Below are positions 1 to 6,269 of a DNA stretch of 10,396 nucleotides, one piece after another (the first letter of the stretch is position 1; each line of letters begins with the position of its first letter). The stretch spans positions 1 to 10,396 of the forward strand of contig NZ_JAVKPH010000059.1 in NCBI RefSeq assembly GCF_031432425.1. Direction: 5' to 3'. The notes under the pieces were generated by a model. The model worked only from the letters and a program-made list of their open reading frames with translations, was not told where the DNA came from and searched no databases. This DNA is from Ruixingdingia sedimenti. Lineage in GTDB: Bacteria; Pseudomonadota; Alphaproteobacteria; Rhodobacterales; Rhodobacteraceae. A program made the position numbers and the translations under genes.

Positions 1-1
1 G

Positions 2-1813
2 AAAGCTCGTTTGCCAGAGGGCGCAAAGGTGTTTGCAACCGATAGCATCGTTTCAAAGGGTGGTGATGATCCTGATGTAGAAATGCCGACCGGTGGTGTG
101 CGCATTACCCTCTCGTGCAAGCCCAATCGGCACTGGAAGGCAGGGCCTCAGGGTTTGCTGCCGCTTTGGAAAGCCGATCGCTTGCTTCGGCAATCGGGCT
201 TGCGAATATACAAACGCTTCTTTGACGACTTCCCATTTCGGGAACTGAACCATGTTTGGGCTGACACACGAGGCGAGGACGATCCAGATTACGTTGTGCA
301 GACACATGAGAAAATCCTAGAACGCTGCCTCCTGATGACCACCGACCCCGGCGATCTGGTGCTCGACCCGACCTGCGGTTCTGGCACCACCGCTTTCGTG
401 GCCGAAAAATGGGGCCGCCGCTGGATCACCTGTGACACCAGCCGCGTGGCAATCACGCTGGCCAAGCAGCGGCTGATGACCGCCAGTTTCGACTATTTCC
501 GCCTGGCCTATCCGCATGAGGGGCTGAAGGGCGGTTTCGTCTATCGGACCGTGCCGCACATCACGCTGGAAAGTATCGCCAAAAACCCCGACATAGACAC
601 CATTCACGACGCCAAACACCCCGCCATCGCCGCGGCGCTGGGGCGGCTCAACGCCACCCTCACCATCGCCGCGCCCTTCCGCCCCGCCCAAGGCGCGCGC
701 AAGGGCAAGCCCGTCACCTTCACCAAGGGCGAGCGGCTGGAGGAATGGGAGGTGCCGTTCGACCTGCCCGACGACTGGCCCGCGGCCGCAGCCGAACCCT
801 TCGCCGCCTTCCACGCCGCGCGTCAGGCGATGCAGGCCGCGATGGATGCCAGCATCAAGGCGCACGCCGATCAGGAAACGCTGTATGACAAGCCAGAGGT
901 GGACAAGACCCGCCTGCGCATCACCGGCCCCTTCAGCGTCGAGGCCGTGCCCGCGCCTTCCGTCCTGTCGCTCGACGATGTGACCGCCCCTGACCAGGCC
1001 GATGCCACGGTGGCGCGGTCGGGCGAAACCTCGCGCCAGACGCAATGGCGCGATGAACTGGTCCGCACCGGACTGCGCGCCAAGGGTGGCGCGATGCTGA
1101 AGATCACCGATCTGGCTGTAGCCCCCGGCCTGTCGCATATCCATGCCGTCGGATCGGTGGCCGAGACGGGCGAGACGATTGCGGTCAGTTTCGGCCCCGA
1201 ACATGCCGCGCTGGAGCAAAAACAGGTCGAACGCGCCATCGAGGACGCGCAGAAGCTGGTCCCGAAGCCGAAGTTCGTGGTGTTCTGCGCCTTCACCTTC
1301 GACCCCGAGGCTGCCAAGGACATCGACGAGATGCAATGGCCCGGCGTGACCCTGCTGAAGGCGCAGATGAACACCGACCTGCTGACCGAGGATCTGAAAA
1401 AGGCGAAATCGTCGAACCAGAGCTTCTGGCTGATGGGCCAGCCCGAGGTGGAATGCCGCAAGTGCGCCGACGGGATGTATGAAGTCGAAGTGCTGGGTTT
1501 CGACTATTTCGACCCGCGCACGGGCGAGCTTTCCAGCGGCGGGACCAAGAACATCGCCATGTGGTCGCTGGACACCGACTATGACGGCCGCAGCCTGATG
1601 CCGCATCAGGTGTTCTTCCCCATGGCCGGGGCCAAGGACGGCTGGAACCGCCTGAAGAAGACGATCCGCGCCGAGCTGGACGAGGACCTGCTGGAGCAGT
1701 TCCACGGCACCGTCTCGCTGCCCTTCGAGGCGGGCGATCAGCGGCGGGTGGCGGTGAAGATCGTCGATGACCGAGGGATCGAAAGCCTCAAGATCATCGC
1801 GCTGGAGGCGTGA
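2..1813 (+). CDS. Site-specific DNA-methyltransferase, Type III Mod-like, beta class (5' end outside window)
   Basis: The modification subunit of a Type III-like restriction system; it would methylate DNA (probably adenine N6) using S-adenosylmethionine and protect the host's sites. The reading frame is open to the left edge, so the true start and the expected (D/S/N)PPY catalytic motif lie outside; the TTG at 11 is only the first possible start codon visible. Counting from that TTG, SAM-binding motif I (DPTCGSGTT) is at residues 119-127, preceded by VVQTHEKILERCLL and followed by GRRWITCDTSRVAITLA, an arrangement typical of beta-class enzymes. A long C-terminal region follows, including GFDYFDPRTGELSSGG, LDTDYDGRSL and a final DDRGIESLKI, which I associate with large methyltransferases paired with DEAH restriction subunits. 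The first ~340 bases are AT-richer than the rest. The stop is 3 bases before the restriction gene, so the two are surely co-transcribed. Confidence 0.9.
   Translation, partial: KARLPEGAKVFATDSIVSKGGDDPDVEMPTGGVRITLSCKPNRHWKAGPQGLLPLWKADRLLRQSGLRIYKRFFDDFPFRELNHVWADTRGEDDPDYVVQTHEKILERCLLMTTDPGDLVLDPTCGSGTTAFVAEKWGRRWITCDTSRVAITLAKQRLMTASFDYFRLAYPHEGLKGGFVYRTVPHITLESIAKNPDIDTIHDAKHPAIAAALGRLNATLTIAAPFRPAQGARKGKPVTFTKGERLEEWEVPFDLPDDWPAAAAEPFAAFHAARQAMQAAMDASIKAHADQETLYDKPEVDKTRLRITGPFSVEAVPAPSVLSLDDVTAPDQADATVARSGETSRQTQWRDELVRTGLRAKGGAMLKITDLAVAPGLSHIHAVGSVAETGETIAVSFGPEHAALEQKQVERAIEDAQKLVPKPKFVVFCAFTFDPEAAKDIDEMQWPGVTLLKAQMNTDLLTEDLKKAKSSNQSFWLMGQPEVECRKCADGMYEVEVLGFDYFDPRTGELSSGGTKNIAMWSLDTDYDGRSLMPHQVFFPMAGAKDGWNRLKKTIRAELDEDLLEQFHGTVSLPFEAGDQRRVAVKIVDDRGIESLKIIALEA
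1804..1808 (+). promoter_or_regulatory. Ribosome binding site of the restriction subunit, inside the end of mod
   Basis: GGAGG sits 8 bases before the ATG at 1817 and overlaps the last codons of the methyltransferase. It fixes the restriction-gene start and implies that its translation depends on ribosomes finishing the upstream gene. Confidence 0.75.
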
Positions 1814-1816
1814 GGC

Positions 1817-4609
1817 ATGGAGAAGCCGAAGTCCCTGATCATCAACTCGCCCTTCGTCTGCCCGGCCCAGCACTGGGTGGAGGGCCAGGGCGCGAAGCTG
1901 GAGATCAAGCCCGAACGTCGCCCCGCGAGTTACGAGGTGATCGACTCGCGCAACAACACCAAGCGGGTGGAAACGCTCGACCTGGTGAACACGATCCGCG
2001 GCCGGGTGGATGCCTGGCGGGCGGCAGGCTGGCCCGGCATCACCATCGTCACACGCAAACTGCTGGAACACTGGCGCGACCGGACCGAGGGTATCCGGCC
2101 CTATCCGTTCTACTTCTGCCAGCTCGAGGCGATCGAGACCCTGATCTGGTGGGTCGAAGGCGCCGAGGAATTCAAGCAGGGGATCGTCATTCCGGGCGAT
2201 GGCGGCCCGTGGGAGCGGCTGTGCAACAAGATGGCGACCGGGTCGGGCAAGACCACGGTCATGTCCATGATCATCACCTGGCAGGTGCTGAACGCACTGA
2301 CCTATCCGAAGCGGAACAAGGATTTCGCGCGCGCGATCTTCATCGTGGCGCCGGGGTTGACGGTCAAGGAACGGCTGCAGGTGCTGATGCCCAGCGAAGG
2401 CAGCTATTACGACGAGTTCAACCTGTGCCCGTCCGAAGCGATGCGCCAGAAGCTGAACCAGGCCGAGGTGCGGATCGAGAACTGGCACACGCTGATGCCC
2501 GCGGCCGAGCCGAAGCGGTCAGTCGTGAAGAAGGGCGCGGAGTCCGACGAGGCCTTTACCCGCCGCGTGCTGGGCAAGCTGGCGGCGCACAAGGACATCG
2601 TGGTGATCAACGACGAGGCGCACCACGCCTATCGCAAGCCCGCCGAGCTGAAGATCAGCAAAAAGGCCGCCGCAGAGCAGGGGATCGACCTGGACGAGGC
2701 AACGCGGTGGATCGAAGGTCTGGACCGGCTGCACAAGACGCGCCGCATCCAGCGGTGCTTCGACCTCTCCGCCACGCCCTTTGCGCCGACTGGCAAGGCC
2801 AGCACCGACACCGCGCTGTTCGACTGGATCGTCTCGGATTTCGGGCTGAACGACGCGATCGAGGCCGGGCTGGTGAAGACGCCGCGTGTGGTCGTCAGAG
2901 ATGACGCGATGGTGGACAGCAAGACCCTTAGGTCGAAGCTCTACCACATCTACCGCGACCCCTCGGTTTCCGAGGATCTGAACCGCGCCAAGGCCGAGCC
3001 GCACGAGCCGCTGCCAAAGCTGGTGCAGGACGCCTATACCCTTTTGGGCGCCGACTGGCGCGAAACCCGGCGCCAATGGGCCGAGGCGGGACATCACTCT
3101 CCGCCCGTGATGCTGACGGTGTGCAACCGGACAGAGACGGCCGCCAGGATCGAGCACTACTTCAATCAGGGCGACGTGCATTGGCAGGAACTGTCCTCGC
3201 CCATGCAGACCCTTCGCGTCGACTCGCGGGTGCTCGAGAAGGCCGAGGTCGGGGAGACCGCCACGGCCGACAAGGGCTATGAGGAGCGGCTGCAAGGGAT
3301 CGTGGATGCGGCCCGGATCCCGGAGACCCGGAAGGATCGGCTGAAGGCCCTCAAGAAAGAGGAGCTTCTGCGCGAGATTGTCGACAACGTCGGCAAGCGC
3401 GGCGGCGCTGGGCAGGACCTGCAGAAAGTGATCTCGGTCGCTATGCTGTCGGAGGGGTGGGACGCGAAGAACGTCACCCACATCATGGGGCTCAGGGCGT
3501 TCACCTCACAGCTACTCTGCGAGCAGGTCATCGGCCGTGGCCTTCGGCGCGTGACCTATGACACCGACGAAAATGGTCTGTTCCGGCCGGAATACGTCAA
3601 TGTCTTCGGCGTGCCGCTGTCGATCTATGAACCGGCTGAAGGGGGCGAGGCACCGCCGCCACCGAAGCCATCGACGCAGATCGACGTGATCCCGGAACGG
3701 GCGGAGTTCGAACTGCGCTGGCCGAACGTGCTTCGGATCGAAACCGTGGTGAAGCCGGTTCTGACTGTCGACTGGAATGCAGTCGACGTTTTGACCCTCG
3801 ATCCCGCCGCAACGGCGATCTCGGCCGAACTCGCCCCGGCGCTGGGCGGCGCCACGGACATGAGCAAGGTCCGCAACATCGACCTCGCTTCGCTGCCCGA
3901 GGGTTTCAGACTCCAACGGCTGACCTTCGTTGCTGCGCGAAAAGCCTTCTCGACGTTGAAGGGCAGCTTCAAAGGTAACGAGGAATACCTCCTGCTGCAG
4001 CTGATCCGTCTGGTCGAAACCTTCCTCGCCAGTGGCAAGGTCGATATCCCGTCGCTGTTCCACACAGACCCGATCCGCCGCCGCGTGCTGATCGCACTGA
4101 ACATCGACAACGTGGTTCAGCACTTGATGCGGTTCGTTACCAGCCAGAACACGACGGAACTGACGCCCGTCTTCGATGAGGAAAACCCCATCGGCAGCAC
4201 GGGCCAGATGCGCCCCTGGTACACGACGAAGCCCAACTTCCCCACCATCAAGTCCCATATCAGCCACGTTGTCGGGGACTCTGCTTGGGAGGGCTATGCC
4301 GCGAACGTCTTCGAGACGCGGGACGAAGTCGTTTCCTTCGCCAAGAACGATCACCTTGGCTTCCAGATCCACTACCTCTGGCAGGGGTCGCGGCGGCGCT
4401 ACGTGCCGGATTTCATCGTCCGCCTCCGGAATGGCTTCACGCTCGCGCTCGAGATCAAGGGGGTCGACAGCCCGCAGAACAAGGCCAAGAGGGACGCCTT
4501 GGCCGAGTGGGTTAACGCCATCAACGCTGCGGGCGGCTTCGGCACGTGGGCATGGGACGTCGCTTTCGAGGCGGCGCAGGTGCACGACATCATTTCGAAG
4601 CATGGCTAG
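1817..4609 (+). CDS. DEAD/DEAH-box helicase-nuclease, Type III Res-like restriction subunit
   Basis: The restriction subunit: an ATP-driven superfamily 2 motor that would translocate on or scan DNA and cut it when the partner methyltransferase has not modified the site. Of 930 residues, Walker A is MATGSGKTT (139-147), motif II DEAH (266-269), motif III SAT (318-320), motif V around SVAMLSEGWDA (540-550) and motif VI QVIGRGLRR (570-578). The C-terminus carries a PD-(D/E)XK nuclease: VPDF (D865) followed by LEIKG (E879, K881). All key residues are present, so the enzyme looks intact. The length fits Type III Res proteins. It resembles the family that I believe NCBI calls BPTD_3080 restriction endonuclease; I could not check this. 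The ATG lies 3 bases after the methyltransferase stop, with GGAGG at 1804-1808 as ribosome binding site inside the upstream gene, suggesting coupled translation. Confidence 0.93.
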   Translation: MEKPKSLIINSPFVCPAQHWVEGQGAKLEIKPERRPASYEVIDSRNNTKRVETLDLVNTIRGRVDAWRAAGWPGITIVTRKLLEHWRDRTEGIRPYPFYFCQLEAIETLIWWVEGAEEFKQGIVIPGDGGPWERLCNKMATGSGKTTVMSMIITWQVLNALTYPKRNKDFARAIFIVAPGLTVKERLQVLMPSEGSYYDEFNLCPSEAMRQKLNQAEVRIENWHTLMPAAEPKRSVVKKGAESDEAFTRRVLGKLAAHKDIVVINDEAHHAYRKPAELKISKKAAAEQGIDLDEATRWIEGLDRLHKTRRIQRCFDLSATPFAPTGKASTDTALFDWIVSDFGLNDAIEAGLVKTPRVVVRDDAMVDSKTLRSKLYHIYRDPSVSEDLNRAKAEPHEPLPKLVQDAYTLLGADWRETRRQWAEAGHHSPPVMLTVCNRTETAARIEHYFNQGDVHWQELSSPMQTLRVDSRVLEKAEVGETATADKGYEERLQGIVDAARIPETRKDRLKALKKEELLREIVDNVGKRGGAGQDLQKVISVAMLSEGWDAKNVTHIMGLRAFTSQLLCEQVIGRGLRRVTYDTDENGLFRPEYVNVFGVPLSIYEPAEGGEAPPPPKPSTQIDVIPERAEFELRWPNVLRIETVVKPVLTVDWNAVDVLTLDPAATAISAELAPALGGATDMSKVRNIDLASLPEGFRLQRLTFVAARKAFSTLKGSFKGNEEYLLLQLIRLVETFLASGKVDIPSLFHTDPIRRRVLIALNIDNVVQHLMRFVTSQNTTELTPVFDEENPIGSTGQMRPWYTTKPNFPTIKSHISHVVGDSAWEGYAANVFETRDEVVSFAKNDHLGFQIHYLWQGSRRRYVPDFIVRLRNGFTLALEIKGVDSPQNKAKRDALAEWVNAINAAGGFGTWAWDVAFEAAQVHDIISKHG

Positions 4610-4652
4610 CGTCCATTGTAATGTGCGCTGCCAAAGTTGGGCTTCCCATAAT

Positions 4653-4660
4653 GAGGAAAG
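4653..4660 (+). promoter_or_regulatory. Ribosome binding site of the PLD-like gene
   Basis: GAGGAAAG lies just upstream of the ATG at 4664, with GAGG 7 bases from the start codon. It supports that start and independent initiation in the short 4610-4663 gap, in which I see no terminator. Confidence 0.6.
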
Positions 4661-4663
4661 TAG

Positions 4664-5869
4664 ATGAGCGTTAGATTACTTGGTGCGAAAGGGACAGCAA
4701 TAAAACTTGCGAAACTGATCAAAGACCACGATCAAATTTACATCGCAGCAGCATGGGGGTCCAATTCTCAAGTTGCCGACAATCTAATCCAAAACAAAGA
4801 AAAATTCGTTTCGGTTACCTTTGGGCTAAGTTTCTGCCAAACTGATCCCGACCTTGTTGACAGATTAGTGGGAATCAAAAACGCTTTCGTGACAATAAGT
4901 GAAAAGGTCACATTTCACCCCAAGCTCTACTACTTCCAGAGTGGGGATAATGCGGAGGCGATTATTGGAAGTTCAAATTTCACGAATGGCGGCCTAGACA
5001 AAAACCACGAGGCAAATCTACATGTAAAGGGCCCAACCAACTCGACAGTTTTTGCTGAGATACGAGCCCAAATCGAGAAATACAGGCCTCTTCAAAGACC
5101 TGTCACTAAGGAGCTAGCTGAAAGCTACAGACTACAGCACAACGCAGCAAGGCTGCTGCCGAAACCGCGAAACCCAACCCTACCAGGCACAAGCGCACTT
5201 GCAGCACAACTAGCTTCACCTTTGGCAAGACTTGACTGGGAGGCCTACGTGAAATCTGTGAAGTCAAGCCCCTATCACAACTTCAAAGCCAGACTGGGTC
5301 TTCTGCGGGAGTGTCAGAGGATGTTCGCAAGTGTGAGTTCGTTTGCGGATCTTTCGACGTTTGAGTGGAAGGCGATTGCTGGTGTAATTGGCGAGAAGCA
5401 GAAGCACGAAGCCAATCTCGATCAGCATGACTGGGGCTGGTTTGGCTCGATGAAGGGCATGGGTGACTTCGCGAACCGCATCGCTGAGAAAGATGACGCG
5501 ATTGCGAAAGCTTTGGATGCGATTCCGAGGCATGGAGAGGTAAGCGAGGCGCACTACAATCAGTTTCGCCAGGAATTCCTACGAGCATTTAAAAATTCAT
5601 CTCGGGTCGGCGGCGTCCCAACTGCAACCCGACTCTTGGCAATGAAGCGTCCGGATACATTCGTCTGCATTAGTAAGCCCAACAAGGACGGCCTCGCTGA
5701 GGCGCTTGGTTTTCCGAAAACAGTTCTTGAACTCGATAATTATTGGGAAAGGGTGATCGAACCCATTCGCATGTCCCCATGGTACAGTTCACAACGCCCG
5801 CTGGGAGCGGACGCAGAACTTTGGGATGGTCGAGTAGCTATGCTAGATGCGATCTACTACCGCCCATAG
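4664..5869 (+). CDS. PLD-like (HKD) nuclease-domain protein associated with the restriction locus
   Basis: A 401-residue protein whose N-terminal ~140 residues look like a single phospholipase-D/HKD nuclease domain: HPKLYY (H85, K87), then GSSNFT (102-107) followed by GG, with D95 between them. This arrangement occurs in PLD-family restriction nucleases such as the BfiI and NgoFVII type, which dimerise to build one active site; a DNA-cutting role is inferred. The C-terminal half (about 180-401) is not a domain I recognise; it includes HNFKARLGLLREC, GWFGSMKGMGDF, and PDTFVCISKPNKDGLAEALGF. No signal peptide or membrane segment is seen. The gene follows the restriction subunit after 54 bases and has its own ribosome binding site (GAGG, 4653-4656). 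Its 5' half is clearly AT-richer than its neighbours: I count 24 G/C in bases 4681-4740 against 39 in 2701-2760. This suggests separate acquisition. Confidence 0.82.
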   Translation: MSVRLLGAKGTAIKLAKLIKDHDQIYIAAAWGSNSQVADNLIQNKEKFVSVTFGLSFCQTDPDLVDRLVGIKNAFVTISEKVTFHPKLYYFQSGDNAEAIIGSSNFTNGGLDKNHEANLHVKGPTNSTVFAEIRAQIEKYRPLQRPVTKELAESYRLQHNAARLLPKPRNPTLPGTSALAAQLASPLARLDWEAYVKSVKSSPYHNFKARLGLLRECQRMFASVSSFADLSTFEWKAIAGVIGEKQKHEANLDQHDWGWFGSMKGMGDFANRIAEKDDAIAKALDAIPRHGEVSEAHYNQFRQEFLRAFKNSSRVGGVPTATRLLAMKRPDTFVCISKPNKDGLAEALGFPKTVLELDNYWERVIEPIRMSPWYSSQRPLGADAELWDGRVAMLDAIYYRP

Positions 5870-5890
5870 CCTATGCCCCCTCCTCTGGTT

Positions 5891-5920
5891 CCTCCCCGGC
5901 CCTGAACGTATGCGGGGGGG
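5891..5920 (+). terminator. GC-rich hairpin after the PLD-like gene, possible transcription end
   Basis: CCTCCCCG (5891-5898) can pair with CGGGGGGG (5913-5920): eight pairs with one wobble and a 14-base loop, starting 22 bases after the PLD-like stop. There is no following T run, so it is not a classical intrinsic terminator. It could still be a Rho-associated or 3'-end stabilising hairpin. Weak call. Confidence 0.3.
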
Positions 5921-5961
5921 CGCAGCGCAGCGGTTCGCTAGCGTGAGGCAATTTCACCGGG

Positions 5962-6134
5962 GAAGCCAGGCGGAAGCCACCTTGCGCCCCGTTGCAGGAA
6001 TTCGTGAGTCAGATCAGCGGCTTGCGCAATCACGATCTGGCGGGGGTGGATTCCCGGCGGGAAGCCAGGGAAGCCACCTTCGGGGAAGCCAGGTGGGCAG
6101 AAGCCACCCCGAAAAGCCAATTCATTAGAAGCCG
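5962..6134. repeat. Alternating GAAGCCAGG / GAAGCCACC short-repeat cluster
   Basis: Six exact copies of GAAGCCA begin at 5962, 5973, 6061, 6070, 6085 and 6100. Their next two bases alternate without exception: GG, CC, GG, CC, GG, CC. Start-to-start spacings are 11, 88, 9, 15 and 15. Degenerate copies (AAAGCCA at 6113, GAAGCCG at 6128) continue the series. The order GAAGCCAGG then GGAAGCCACCTT occurs twice almost intact (5962-5982 and 6061-6080). Copies are short and closely spaced, so this is not a CRISPR array. It could be a protein-binding array (repressor, integrase, packaging or partition) or a remnant of local duplication. The repeats are direct, but GG(TGG) and CC(ACC) flanks also allow small hairpins. 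Confidence 0.65.
6008..6041. promoter_or_regulatory. Inverted repeat enclosing a TTGCGCAA palindrome, possible operator
   Basis: GTCAGATC (6008-6015) can pair with GATCTGGC (6034-6041), eight pairs with one wobble. Inside it lies the perfect palindrome TTGCGCAA (6022-6029). The dyad sits between the two groups of GAAGCCA repeats. Such a nested dyad suits a dimeric DNA-binding protein, but I cannot name one. A smaller hairpin, TTCCC-GGC-GGGAA (6051-6063), follows at once. Confidence 0.35.
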
Positions 6135-6157
6135 TTGAATCCGCTTCACTTTTCGGG

Positions 6158-6203
6158 TTGACAGACCTGCCCCCATTGACCTACCCCTTGATCATCGAAG
6201 AAT
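6158..6203 (+). promoter_or_regulatory. Possible sigma-70-type promoter upstream of the first ParB-methyltransferase
   Basis: A perfect TTGACA is at 6158-6163, but the -10 region at the usual spacing (about 6180-6186, CCTACCC) is poor. A second choice is TTGACC (6176-6181) with AAGAAT (6198-6203) at a 16-base spacing, matching the -10 consensus at four of six positions. Either would start transcription at or just before the hairpin at 6205-6232, placing that hairpin in the leader of the downstream gene. Confidence 0.3.
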
Positions 6204-6204
6204 T

Positions 6205-6240
6205 GCGCCCGGAGGAACCCCCTCGCGGGCGCTTTTCATT
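6205..6240 (+). terminator. Intrinsic terminator or leader attenuator hairpin
   Basis: GCGCCCG (6205-6211) pairs perfectly with CGGGCGC (6226-6232). GAGG (6212-6215) pairs with CCTC (6221-6224), leaving a five-base loop AACCC and one bulged G. TTTTCATTTT follows directly. This is a convincing Rho-independent terminator for + strand transcription. It lies only 30 bases before the first ParB-methyltransferase, so it either closes an upstream transcript or acts as an attenuator in that gene's leader. Confidence 0.65.
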
Positions 6241-6269
6241 TTCCTCCCCCACATCCCGAGCCCCATCCC

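Noticed and set aside
317..2488. 723-codon open frame on the minus strand
   Set aside because: It runs antisense to the methyltransferase and restriction genes; its His/Gly/Arg-rich translation has no motif and reflects GC-rich codon bias on the real strand.
1810..2904. 364-codon + strand frame overlapping the start of the restriction gene
   Set aside because: Arg/Gly-rich shadow frame; the overlapping frame contains Walker A and DEAH motifs.
2..5869. DISARM defence system
   Set aside because: A methyltransferase, helicase and PLD protein are present, but no DUF1998 (DrmB) gene is seen, and the helicase carries its own PD-(D/E)XK nuclease as in Type III Res proteins.
5847..6128. 93-codon + strand frame, and a 60-codon minus frame at 5938-6120
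   Set aside because: Both translate the GAAGCCA repeat region into low-complexity Gly/Ser/Arg or Gly/Phe/Pro peptides without ribosome binding sites; the repeats explain the open frames.
5962..6134. CRISPR array
   Set aside because: Repeats are only 7-9 bases with spacings of 9-15 and one of 88 bases; there are no spacer-like units and no cas genes.
5870..6269. tRNA gene, attachment site or SAM riboswitch in the intergenic region
   Set aside because: I found no cloverleaf, no repeat pair that would mark att sites within the window, and no recognisable riboswitch core; the hairpin at 6205-6232 is better explained as a terminator.
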